35,874 nucleotides of DNA from assembly GCA_029879725.1 (NCBI GenBank), contig JAOUPR010000037.1, positions 1-35,874 of the forward strand, written 5' to 3'. Each line of letters begins with the position of its first letter. Position 1 is the stretch's first letter. Below the pieces are notes generated by a model. That model saw only the letters and a list, made by a program, of their open reading frames with translations. It was not told the origin of the DNA and made no database searches. Positions 1 to 7,120 of the stretch are shown in pieces. The DNA is from Gemmatimonadota bacterium. GTDB lineage: Bacteria; Gemmatimonadota; Gemmatimonadetes; Longimicrobiales; Gaopeijiaceae. A program made the position numbers and the translations under genes.

Positions 1-1
1 G

Positions 2-70
2 ACCGCATCCCGCACCTCGGCGTTGCTTCTCCTCGCAATAGCCCTGCTATTCCTCGTCGTCGCCCCTTGA
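2..70 (+). CDS. possible C-terminus of a membrane protein (5' end outside window)
   Basis: The frame open from base 2 encodes 22 residues and stops at TGA 68-70. After a short polar start it is almost wholly hydrophobic (A, L, I, F, V, ending V-V-A-P), as expected for a last transmembrane helix. It converges with the phospholipase D-like gene, whose stop is at 123-125, leaving about 50 bases between them. The family cannot be told from so few residues, and a chance open frame in GC-rich DNA is the alternative. Confidence 0.4.
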   Translation, partial: TASRTSALLLLAIALLFLVVAP

Positions 71-122
71 TCTGCGGACGCGGTCACTCCCTCGGTCGCT
101 ACCAGACTTCGGCTGCACCACA

Positions 123-1676
123 CTAGGACCGAGCTTCACCACCTCGGCTCGAAGCCTCCCGTTCCTTCTCCTTCTCCTGCTCGTCCGCGCGGGCTCGGCG
201 TGCCTGGAGGTACGCCCGCGTGCCCGTCACCATCCCGAACCAGGTGGCGACCGTCGCCACCGTCCACCCGATCACGGTGGGCACGAACCACGACACCGCC
301 GCAAACACGAGGATGGCGATGGATACCGTGCCCAGCACGGTCCGGTCCTCCCGCCCCAGCGGCCGGTCTCCGGCCAGTGCGTCCCCGAACGCCGCCCCGG
401 CACGCACCAGGGGCGCGATGTTGAGGCGCCCGCTCCCCGCCGCTCCACCCGCCCGCGACCGGATCTGTTGCTCCAACCGCCGCGGGATGCTCCCCTCGGG
501 ATCCAACGAGGCCTTCGGAGTCGACGTCTCCCCGGGAGTCCGCCGATGCTCGGGAAGACTCCGCCGTCCGGGAAGGACGATCTCCACGGAAGAGGCCAGG
601 TCGGCCAGGAACAACCCTTCCAGCTGCGACGCCAACTCCCTACCGAGAACCCCCACGTCCATCTCCCAGTTCCCGAGGAGGCTGGCGCTGTTCAGGTTGC
701 TCGACCCCACGCGGCTCCACACCCCGTCCGCCACCGAGGTCTTGGCGTGGATCATCGGACCCTGCCACTCGAAGAGCCGCACCCCGTTCTCGAGGAGGAA
801 GCGATACCCCCCGCGGGAGAGGCTCCCCACCCACGGCCAGTTGTTGTGGGACGGAACGAGGATGCGCACGTCCACGCCCTGCCGCGCCGCCGCCGCCAGC
901 GCCTCGGACACGGGACGGGGAGCCACGAAGTACGCATCCGTGATCCAGAGGCGCTCTCGCGCGCGCTGAGCCACCAATCCGAGGGTGCGGTACACCCGCG
1001 CCCTCCCCGGCTCTCCTTCGATGAGCCACACGGGCATGTCGCCGGCCGGCGGCGGGTCGGCGAGCGTCATGGCCAGAGACGACGTCTCCCGCATGCGGCT
1101 CCAGAGCGCCTCGAACGCCATGGCCGCCGCCCGCGCCGCCGGTCCCCGGATCTCGACCCCGGTGTCCCGCCACGGCGATCGGGTCCGATCTCCCACCCAT
1201 TCGTCTCCGACGCAGAAACCACCCGCGAACGCCACCGTGCCGTCCACGGCGACCAGCTTGCGGTGGTCCCGCTGCAGGACTCCGAAAGGATCCGAGATCC
1301 GGGGACGGTTCACGGCGTGCACCAGCGCGCCCGCGTCGCGGAGAGGCTTCCAGTACTTCCCCGGAGTGGCCCAACACCCCACCCAGTCGTACAGGACCAT
1401 GACGGGGATCCCCTGGCGGGCCTTGGCGACCAGCGCATCCCGAAAGGTGCGGCCCACGCGGTCTCCCCGTACCACGTAGTTCTCGAAGAAGACGAACTGG
1501 CGAGCGCCGTCGATGGCCTCGATCCACCGCTCGAAGGTCAGTGGCCCTTCGAACTGGAGCGCGATGTGATTCCCGAGGAGGGTGGGCGCGTCGGTGGCGC
1601 GTTCGAGCTCCGCGTGGGTGAACAGGGCCTCCCGCTCACCCCTGACGCCCAACGTCCCTTCCTCCCCGGGGGTCAT
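123..1676 (-). CDS. phospholipase D / cardiolipin synthase-like protein with two HKD motifs
   Basis: This is a 517-aa enzyme of the PLD superfamily, which transfers or hydrolyses phosphatidyl groups through a phospho-histidine intermediate. Two HKD motifs are visible: HRKLVAVD near residue 138 and HAKTSVAD near residue 310, each followed by the usual Gly/Ser/Asn-rich strand (GSSNLNSASL after the second). This is the two-domain layout of cardiolipin synthases. Unlike classical Cls, whose membrane helices are N-terminal, the hydrophobic segments lie at the C-terminus (about 447-487) and are followed by a charged Lys/Glu/Arg tail. I chose the ATG at 1676, which overlaps the TGA of the agmatinase gene by one base (TGATG); an in-frame GTG at 1679 is also possible. 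It is the last gene of the minus-strand operon. Cardiolipin synthesis is likely but not proven, since a bacterial PLD hydrolase would look similar. Confidence 0.88.
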   Translation of the reverse strand: MTPGEEGTLGVRGEREALFTHAELERATDAPTLLGNHIALQFEGPLTFERWIEAIDGARQFVFFENYVVRGDRVGRTFRDALVAKARQGIPVMVLYDWVGCWATPGKYWKPLRDAGALVHAVNRPRISDPFGVLQRDHRKLVAVDGTVAFAGGFCVGDEWVGDRTRSPWRDTGVEIRGPAARAAAMAFEALWSRMRETSSLAMTLADPPPAGDMPVWLIEGEPGRARVYRTLGLVAQRARERLWITDAYFVAPRPVSEALAAAARQGVDVRILVPSHNNWPWVGSLSRGGYRFLLENGVRLFEWQGPMIHAKTSVADGVWSRVGSSNLNSASLLGNWEMDVGVLGRELASQLEGLFLADLASSVEIVLPGRRSLPEHRRTPGETSTPKASLDPEGSIPRRLEQQIRSRAGGAAGSGRLNIAPLVRAGAAFGDALAGDRPLGREDRTVLGTVSIAILVFAAVSWFVPTVIGWTVATVATWFGMVTGTRAYLQARRARADEQEKEKEREASSRGGEARS

Positions 1677-2659
1677 CACCGCTCCCCGAGCCGCTCCTGG
1701 AAACGATACGCGAAGAGCTTGTAGGCGAGCTTCGCCACGAGAAAGTCCGGAGCCTGGAGACCGGGAACGGGTCCCAGTTCCACGATGTCACAGGCCACGA
1801 CCTCGCGCTCGGCGAAGACCCGCTTGAGGAAGCGGAGGGTGCGGTACCAGTCACCCCCGCCCGGCTCGGGCGTTCCCGTGGAGGGAACCAGCGAGGGGTC
1901 GAAATAGTCCACGTCGAAGGTCAGGTAGACCTTGGGGCCAAGGGCCTCGATGGCCCGATCCATCCAGCGGTCGTCTTCCCACATCTCGTCGGCCCAGACG
2001 ATGGTGCTGGCATCGGACGCCCGGGACACCTCCATCTCCTCGCTGGAGACGGCGCGGATCCCCACGGCCACCACGTCGGCCCGGTGGAGGACCCTGGCCA
2101 TGGCGCTGGCGTGGGAGTTGGGCGTGCCCTCGTACTGCGGGCGGAGATCCGCGTGGGCGTCGAGCTGCAGCACCGAAAGCCGTTCCGCGTGACGGTCCGC
2201 CTGGGCGAGAATGGCCGGCGACGAGACGGAGTGCTCGCCTCCCAGCATCATGAGGAAGCGGTCTCCGCTGGCCTCGGCCACGCGGGCGTACGCCTCCTGC
2301 AGCTCGGTCATGGCGGGCGTGGCGCCGGCCCGCGTCAACTCGAGTGCGGGGAGCGTGTGCACGCCAAGGCGCGCGGGCTCGCAGTCGAACTCCTGGTCGT
2401 ACAACTCGATGTACCGGGATGCGTCGATGATGGCCGACGGCCCCCTGCGCGTGCCCCCACCGTACGAGGTCGTGGACTCGTAGGGGACCGGGAGGATGAC
2501 CCCCGCCGCGGTCTCGAAGCTCCCGGCGGATTCGTCGAGGCCGAGAAAGGTGTGAGGCAACTCCCAGGGCAGGTCGTTCAACGTATTGGGCATCCCGGTT
2601 CCATCCACGATTGCTTCTCCCCCCCTCCCGGGGGTGTCGGGGTCACGGCGATTGGGCAT
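1676..2659 (-). CDS. speB: agmatinase-like ureohydrolase
   Basis: This 327-aa protein belongs to the arginase/agmatinase (ureohydrolase) family of cytosolic binuclear manganese enzymes; agmatinase converts agmatine to putrescine and urea. All metal motifs are present: GGEHS (His143), LDAHAD (Asp167, His169, Asp171) and FDVDYFDP (Asp249, Asp251). The STGTPEPGG segment after the last motif is typical of agmatinases rather than arginases. The start used is ATG 2659, seven bases after the fur stop; a second ATG at 2593, closer to where family similarity begins, is an alternative, and neither has a strong ribosome site. Its stop overlaps the next start as TGATG. No arginine decarboxylase is in the window, so the exact guanidino substrate is inferred from motifs only. 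Confidence 0.88.
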   Translation of the reverse strand: MPNRRDPDTPGRGGEAIVDGTGMPNTLNDLPWELPHTFLGLDESAGSFETAAGVILPVPYESTTSYGGGTRRGPSAIIDASRYIELYDQEFDCEPARLGVHTLPALELTRAGATPAMTELQEAYARVAEASGDRFLMMLGGEHSVSSPAILAQADRHAERLSVLQLDAHADLRPQYEGTPNSHASAMARVLHRADVVAVGIRAVSSEEMEVSRASDASTIVWADEMWEDDRWMDRAIEALGPKVYLTFDVDYFDPSLVPSTGTPEPGGGDWYRTLRFLKRVFAEREVVACDIVELGPVPGLQAPDFLVAKLAYKLFAYRFQERLGER

Positions 2660-2666
2660 GGCGAGG

Positions 2667-3167
2667 CTACAACGTATCGATGGGGCACGTCAGCCCCCGG
2701 TCCGGCAACACGACTCCCGCCTCGTGGCAGGAACGGCAGAGTCCGTAGATCTCCAGCCGGTGCCGCGTGGGGACGAAGCCGTGTTCTTCCTGCATCCGCT
2801 CCTCGATGTGCCTCAGTTCGGCGCTGTGGAACTCGAGGACCTTCCCGCACTCCACGCAGATGAGGTGCTCGTGCTCGGGATCCTGCGAGAGGCGGTGCTC
2901 GTAGCGCTTGAAGCCTTCTCCGAAATCGTGTTCCTCCACCAGGCGACTCTGGACGAGGAGTTCGAGGGTGCGGTAGATGGTGGCCTTCCCGATACGGGCA
3001 TTCCGGCCCCGCAGATCCCGCTCGATGTCCTCCACCGAGAGGTGCGCGTCGGACGAGAACACCACCTCCGCGATGCTCTCCCGCTGATGCGTCACCGGGA
3101 GACCCCGGTCTCTCAGATACCGGGAGAAGAGCCGGATGAACGGGCGGATGGGAGTGGCGTCGGTCAC
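2667..3167 (-). CDS. Fur-family metal- or peroxide-responsive regulator
   Basis: This 166-aa DNA-binding repressor has Fur/PerR/Zur architecture. The N-terminal winged helix carries the usual recognition region (AHLSVEDI... GKATIYRTLELL, about residues 41-71). The dimerisation and metal domain has HEHLICVECGKVLEF (His99, His101, Cys104, Cys107) and a second cysteine pair LCRSC (Cys144, Cys147), which together form the structural zinc site. The start is GTG 3167, overlapping the preceding stop as GTGA, so translation is probably coupled. Whether it senses iron, zinc, manganese or peroxide cannot be decided from the sequence. I saw no AT-rich Fur-box-like palindrome nearby. Confidence 0.9.
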   Translation of the reverse strand: MTDATPIRPFIRLFSRYLRDRGLPVTHQRESIAEVVFSSDAHLSVEDIERDLRGRNARIGKATIYRTLELLVQSRLVEEHDFGEGFKRYEHRLSQDPEHEHLICVECGKVLEFHSAELRHIEERMQEEHGFVPTRHRLEIYGLCRSCHEAGVVLPDRGLTCPIDTL

Positions 3168-3607
3168 GGCTCGGCCACCCCGAGGAGCGCGGAATCGAAC
3201 TCCTCCATGAGTCGGGTGAACGCCTCGTCCGACCCGTCGATCTCCACCTCCCGGGGCTCACCCTTCCCCTCGTCGCCGAGACGGCGCACGACGCCCAGCA
3301 TGATCCGGGGAAACGCCTCGGGGGGGGCATCTCCCTCGGGGGTGATGGTGGGCTCCACCACGAGGGCGACCCCCGTCCGTTCCGCCACGTACGAGACCGT
3401 GACGAGCCGACGGCGATCCTCGTCGTCGGTGCGGAAGCCGGCGGCGACGAGACCGCTCTCCTTCCGACCACGCCGGATCGGGGGGAAGATCCACAGGCGG
3501 TCCAGCGTCTCCACGCCCAGCCGGGAACGGAGATGCAGGAGCGCCCGGGGGAGCCCCTCCGGTACGCCGGGATCCTGATTGCCGCGTTCGACGGCTGCCG
3601 CGTTCAC
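3164..3607 (-). CDS. conserved hypothetical protein, unknown function
   Basis: This 147-aa soluble protein has no signal peptide or membrane segment. I do not recognise its family. It looks real because it is locked into the operon by GTGA overlaps at both ends (with the NrnA-type gene before it and the Fur gene after it) and has normal, non-repetitive composition. The middle reads as beta-strands (for example RRRLVTVSYVAERTGVALVV, about residues 66-85) flanked by Arg/Asp/Glu-rich turns, and the C-terminus as a helix (DEAFTRLMEEFDSALLG). The first part contains a hydrophobic stretch (ETLDRLWIFPPIRRGRKESG) with several basic residues. No catalytic motif is evident. Confidence 0.72.
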   Translation of the reverse strand: MNAAAVERGNQDPGVPEGLPRALLHLRSRLGVETLDRLWIFPPIRRGRKESGLVAAGFRTDDEDRRRLVTVSYVAERTGVALVVEPTITPEGDAPPEAFPRIMLGVVRRLGDEGKGEPREVEIDGSDEAFTRLMEEFDSALLGVAEP

Positions 3608-4686
3608 GCCTTCACCCCCCCAGGAAAGAGTGTATCTCGCACCGCTTCACGTGTTGCCTCGATCACCTTCGGAATGGCCTCGTCCAGCGGGCCCGGGAGC
3701 ATCGCGCCCGAGGCCCTCACGTGTCCCCCGCCGTCGAACTTCCGGGCCACCTCGTTCACGTCCACCGCCCCGTTCGACCGGAAGGATACCTTGACCTCCC
3801 CCTCGGTCGTCGTGCGGAAGAGGAGCCCCACGTTGACGCCTTCGACGCCGCGCGGGATGTCGACCATACCCTCGAGGTCGTCGGGAGTGGCACCGAGCCG
3901 GTCGTACATATCGCGGGGAATCGTCATCCAGGCCAGACCGTATTCCTCGTCGTTCTCCAGCGTGGCCAGGGCCTTCTCCATGATGCGGTACTTCCGCATG
4001 GGCGAGGCCCCGTACACACGGCCATGGAGCTCCTCCGGGTCGGCCCCCCGGCGAATGAGGTCGGCCACGACCTCGTGGCACCGATCGGTGGAGTTGCTGA
4101 ACCGGAACCCTCCGGTGTCCGTGAGGATGGCCACGTACAGACCCCGTACGGCGGCCGCCGGCCAGGGGCCCTTCGCCTGCAGGATGAGGTCGTACACGAG
4201 CTCCCCCGTGGCGCAGGCGTCCGGGTCCCGGAGGGAGAGTCCCCCGATGGGCCGGTCACCCTGCGGATGATGATCGATGACCACGGTGGGGACGTCGCGG
4301 ATGAGGGAGCGGACGCGGCCGATGCGTGGGACCTCTCCCGTGTCCAGGACCACCGCCAGGTCGGCCCGGCCGCACACTTCGCGGGCCCTCCGCCCTCCCG
4401 CCGGGAGCACCCAGTCCTCGTTTTCCAGAAGGAAGCGGAAGGCGTCGGGATACGGCGTCGGATTGACGATCCACGCCTCGGTCCCGTTGGCGCGGAGCCA
4501 CGAGGCCACCGCGGCCTCGCACCCGGTGCCGTCACCGTCGGCGTTGACGTGCGTGGTGAGGACCGCCGTCCGCGATGCACGGAGGCGGTCACAAAGCTGA
4601 CGGACCGGGGTCCGTCTGGACCCGGGCGTGGCATAGCTCACGAAGTCATCCGGCCGAGGAGTGGCGCACAGGGGGTGGATCGTCAC
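3604..4686 (-). CDS. nrnA: DHH-family phosphoesterase, NrnA type (oligoribonuclease / pAp phosphatase)
   Basis: This 360-aa protein has the full DHH-DHHA1 architecture of NrnA, which degrades nano-RNA and hydrolyses 3'-phosphoadenosine 5'-phosphate to AMP using manganese. Visible motifs are THVNADGDG (His46, Asp50, Asp52), VVLDTG (Asp115), the name-giving VIDHHPQGD (Asp138, His139, His140) and LTDTGGFRFSNS (Asp190), then the C-terminal DHHA1 motif GGGHVRASG at about 319-327. The start is GTG 4686, 72 bases after the CoaE-PHP stop; the first 25 residues are poorly constrained, so a later start is possible. Its stop overlaps the 147-aa unknown gene. The specific activity (pAp, nano-RNA or c-di-AMP-derived products) is inferred from the family. 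Confidence 0.88.
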   Translation of the reverse strand: MTIHPLCATPRPDDFVSYATPGSRRTPVRQLCDRLRASRTAVLTTHVNADGDGTGCEAAVASWLRANGTEAWIVNPTPYPDAFRFLLENEDWVLPAGGRRAREVCGRADLAVVLDTGEVPRIGRVRSLIRDVPTVVIDHHPQGDRPIGGLSLRDPDACATGELVYDLILQAKGPWPAAAVRGLYVAILTDTGGFRFSNSTDRCHEVVADLIRRGADPEELHGRVYGASPMRKYRIMEKALATLENDEEYGLAWMTIPRDMYDRLGATPDDLEGMVDIPRGVEGVNVGLLFRTTTEGEVKVSFRSNGAVDVNEVARKFDGGGHVRASGAMLPGPLDEAIPKVIEATREAVRDTLFPGGVKA

Positions 4687-4758
4687 CCCGCTCCGAACAA
4701 ATCATCCGCCGGCGCCGCTGCCGCGCCGCCGGGCTGTATCCCAACACGACTCGTGGTA

Positions 4759-6027
4759 TCAGACCCCCACCGCTCCCGGGAGTTTCTTCCGCACCTTCGC
4801 CCAGGTGGAGGCGAGGTGCACCAGATGCGAAGACATCGTCCCTTCCACCCTGGGGAGCACCAACGCTTCTCGCAGGGCCTCGGCCGTGCTCGGGTGGTGG
4901 GGCACCTCCACCGTACCCCGCGACACCTCACGTACCGTATGGGCGTCCGAGCCGGCTCCCACCAGCTTCCCGTGGCGCTGCGCGAGGTCGAAGGCGCGCT
5001 CGTTCATCTCCACGCGGTGCAGTCGCGCATTGAACACCTCCACCACGTCCACGAGCGAGGCCAGTTCCTCCGCCATCCGCCCTCCCCCGCCCTTCCCGCC
5101 GGCGTAGGGATGAGGAAGGTACGGAACCCCTCCCTGCTCGCGGATGAGGCGAACCGTCTCCCCGGCGGGCGTTCCCTTGGGGATCTCCTCCGCGAGGTAC
5201 AGACCGATCACGTCGATCCCCTCCGCCGTCTTCACCTCCTCCCCGGGGATCACCTCGTCGGGGAACTCGCGGGCCATGGCCAGCGCCACATGGAGTCGGT
5301 TGTGGTCCGTGATGGCGATCCGCCCCACGCCCCGGGCGCGTGCCCGCTCGAGCACGCGACGCGGGTCGGAGAGGCAGTCCCACGAACCCACCGTGTGCAT
5401 GTGGAGATCCATGCGCAGGAGCCCGACGCCCGCCCGGCGCCGAAGCGAGGCCAGGACCTCACCAGCCGTCCGCTGAAGCGCCCAACGGGGGCCCGCGTTC
5501 TCCACCACGATGTCGGCCCGCGCCCGTTTCTCCGCCGCGTCCATCTGCGCCGCCATGATGCCCCGTGCCATGGACTCGTCGATGCGACGGACGGTGGACA
5601 TCCTGCGGATGCGCTCCTCTTCCGGCCCGTCCACCACCACGACCACGTCGAAGTCCTTCTCCCCCCCGACCTCGAAGAGGAGGGGGATCTCGGCCACCAC
5701 CAGCGGAGCGCCCTCCCGGCGCCGCGCGGCCAGCCAGTCGTCGCGGCGGGCCTGGATGAGGGGATGGAGGATCGCCTCCAGGCGGGCCCGCGCCTCGTCG
5801 TCTCCGAACACGCGCTCACGGAGGCGGGCCCGGTCCAGGGTGCCGTCGGCGGCGAACACCTCTCCACCGAACGCCTCCCGCACCGCGTGGATCCCCGGCG
5901 TGGCGGGCGCCACCACCTCGCGGGCCAGGTCGTCGGCGCTGACCACGGAAACGCCCGCACGTGCCCACATCTCCAACAGCGTGGACTTCCCCGCGGCCAC
6001 CGTCCCGGTGAGCGCCACGGTCAGCAT
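4759..6027 (-). CDS. coaE: dephospho-CoA kinase fused to a PHP-domain phosphoesterase
   Basis: This 422-aa protein joins two enzymes. Residues 1-200 are dephospho-CoA kinase, the last step of CoA synthesis: P-loop GTVAAGKST (8-16), SADDLAREVV, EIPLLFE (113-119), the lid region RRIDESMARGIMAAQMD and the terminal DIVVENAG. Residues 206-422 are a PHP metal-dependent phosphoesterase: MDLHMHT (Asp207, His209, His211), ITDHN (Asp241, His242), PGEEVKT (Glu263), LPHPYAG (His306) and GSDAHT (Asp361, His363). The linker is about six residues with no stop or frame break. An internal ATG at Met206 has no clear ribosome site. ATG 6027 is preferred over GTG 6033 because GAGGGGG lies seven bases upstream of it. 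The DedA gene ends 12 bases before. Each domain is well supported; the PHP substrate is unknown. Confidence 0.9.
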   Translation of the reverse strand: MLTVALTGTVAAGKSTLLEMWARAGVSVVSADDLAREVVAPATPGIHAVREAFGGEVFAADGTLDRARLRERVFGDDEARARLEAILHPLIQARRDDWLAARRREGAPLVVAEIPLLFEVGGEKDFDVVVVVDGPEEERIRRMSTVRRIDESMARGIMAAQMDAAEKRARADIVVENAGPRWALQRTAGEVLASLRRRAGVGLLRMDLHMHTVGSWDCLSDPRRVLERARARGVGRIAITDHNRLHVALAMAREFPDEVIPGEEVKTAEGIDVIGLYLAEEIPKGTPAGETVRLIREQGGVPYLPHPYAGGKGGGGRMAEELASLVDVVEVFNARLHRVEMNERAFDLAQRHGKLVGAGSDAHTVREVSRGTVEVPHHPSTAEALREALVLPRVEGTMSSHLVHLASTWAKVRKKLPGAVGV

Positions 6028-6039
6028 GGACACACCCCC

Positions 6040-6696
6040 TCAGCGCCGCGCGCCACGGCCTACCCCCTTCTTGCGTATCACCTTCAAGAATCCCCATCCC
6101 ACCACCATGAAGACGAGGACGCTCCCCGTCCCCACCACCCGGGTCGCGAGCCTCCAGCTCTCGCCCGCGAGGAGGCCGATGGACATGTACACGGCCACCC
6201 ACCCCACCAGGCCCGTGACCTCGTAGGCGAGGAACCGTGGATAGGAGATGTCGCTCGCTCCGGCCGCCATGGGCATGAAGGTGCGGATGAAGGATACCAG
6301 GCGCGCCACGGTCACCGAAAAGACCGGGTGTCGGCCCAGGAAGCGATTGAGGTCGCGGTGCCCGTCCTCGGCTCTGGCCGCCCACGGACCACGCCCTCCC
6401 AGTAGCCTCTCTCCAGCCAGGCGGCCCACCCAGAAACCGGTGGAGTCTCCGCAGAATCCCCCCACCAGGGCCGTGAGCGCCACGTCGTGGAAGTCGAGGG
6501 CACCCTCCATGGCCGTGACCGTCGCCAACGAGAGCGCCACGCCGGCCGGTACCACCAGCCCCGTGACGAAAGAGGTCTCGAGAAAGGCCATGGCCCCCAG
6601 GAGCCACACCCCGTAGGTCGAGATCCCGTCGATGAGCGCGGTCATGTCGGCGAAGGAACCACTCGTCACATCCGGCGCCGCATCTCCGAGCCCCAC
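6040..6696 (-). CDS. DedA/SNARE-associated family inner-membrane protein
   Basis: This 218-aa polytopic membrane protein belongs to the DedA (VTT/SNARE-associated) family, whose members include flippases recycling undecaprenyl phosphate or phosphatidylethanolamine. Diagnostic segments are [13 protein letters not shown] (about 40-52), [14 protein letters not shown] (79-92) and [20 protein letters not shown] (130-149) with the conserved arginines of the re-entrant region. Further hydrophobic helices follow, and the tail ends in a basic stretch ([10 protein letters not shown]). GTG 6696 overlaps the upstream 84-aa gene by about 30 bases; ATG 6645 would remove the overlap and lose only 17 residues, so the start is uncertain. 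The lipid substrate cannot be told from the sequence. Confidence 0.88.
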   Translation of the reverse strand: MGLGDAAPDVTSGSFADMTALIDGISTYGVWLLGAMAFLETSFVTGLVVPAGVALSLATVTAMEGALDFHDVALTALVGGFCGDSTGFWVGRLAGERLLGGRGPWAARAEDGHRDLNRFLGRHPVFSVTVARLVSFIRTFMPMAAGASDISYPRFLAYEVTGLVGWVAVYMSIGLLAGESWRLATRVVGTGSVLVFMVVGWGFLKVIRKKGVGRGARR

Positions 6697-6920
6697 CGGA
6701 GATATCGCTCCAACTCATCGGCCGGGGGCACCGCTCCGGGATCCCCGTACGCCGTCTCCATCCGCCATCGTACGTAGCCAGCGGGGGGGACGGGGAGAAA
6801 GGGAGGGCGCCGATACCACCCGCGCGCGCGGAACGCCCAGGCAGAACGGATCATGTCGGGAACGAGGCGCGGCCGTCGCAACGCGAGGCGCGCCAGGGTA
6901 CCGTAGAGAGAAACTGCCAT
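6666..6920 (-). CDS. 84-aa conserved hypothetical protein, first gene of the minus-strand operon
   Basis: This 84-aa protein is rich in Arg, Pro and aromatic residues ([20 protein letters not shown] at 28-47, then [12 protein letters not shown]). It has no signal peptide, and no helix is hydrophobic enough to span a membrane. I recognise no domain. The composed [10 protein letters not shown] and RWRMETAYG segments look like a conserved protein rather than a random frame. ATG 6920 is chosen because similarity-like composition starts there; ATG 6959 is possible but adds an unstructured Ser/Arg-rich stretch. Its end overlaps the start of the DedA gene if GTG 6696 is used. A sigma70-like promoter lies about 80 bases upstream (7000-7028). 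Confidence 0.62.
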   Translation of the reverse strand: MAVSLYGTLARLALRRPRLVPDMIRSAWAFRARGWYRRPPFLPVPPAGYVRWRMETAYGDPGAVPPADELERYLRWGSEMRRRM

Positions 6921-6999
6921 CGCCTCGTTGGTCCTGGAAACTCCGGAACGTTCGGACATGGATCGGCCGGAGCCGGCACACCACCGACTCCGCGCCCCG

Positions 7000-7028
7000 A
7001 AGTTACCCGCGGCCGCGAGGCTCAACAA
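7000..7028 (-). promoter_or_regulatory. candidate sigma70-like promoter of the 6920-123 operon
   Basis: On the minus strand TTGTTG (7028-7023) is followed after exactly 17 bases by TAACTT (7005-7000). Transcription would start near 6993, leaving a leader of about 73 bases before ATG 6920. The position in the divergent spacer supports it, but the match is imperfect and found by eye only. Confidence 0.38.
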
Positions 7029-7053
7029 TCCCGGCCGTGTCGGACACGACCTC

Positions 7054-7083
7054 TTCGCATGGGCGCGGGTCGGGGGCTATTTT
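7054..7083 (+). promoter_or_regulatory. candidate promoter of the E1 alpha-beta gene
   Basis: TTCGCA (7054-7059) and TATTTT (7078-7083) are separated by 18 bases, giving four of six matches to each sigma70 box. The start would fall near 7090, about 30 bases before ATG 7121. TATTTT is one of the few AT-rich hexamers in this spacer. Confidence 0.35.
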
Positions 7084-7120
7084 GGTGAGTTGGCCGTTCC
7101 ATTCGCCACCAGAGAAACAG

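Noticed and set aside
3721..6405. 894-codon open frame on the plus strand across NrnA, CoaE-PHP and DedA genes
   Set aside because: It is antisense to three well-supported genes, is His/Pro/Arg-rich with no domain, and reflects the scarcity of stop codons opposite GC-biased codons.
7078..7085. TATTTTGG as a Bacteroidota-type -7 element (TAnnTTTG)
   Set aside because: One base off consensus, no TTG at the -33 position, and this promoter class is not established for the likely phylum.
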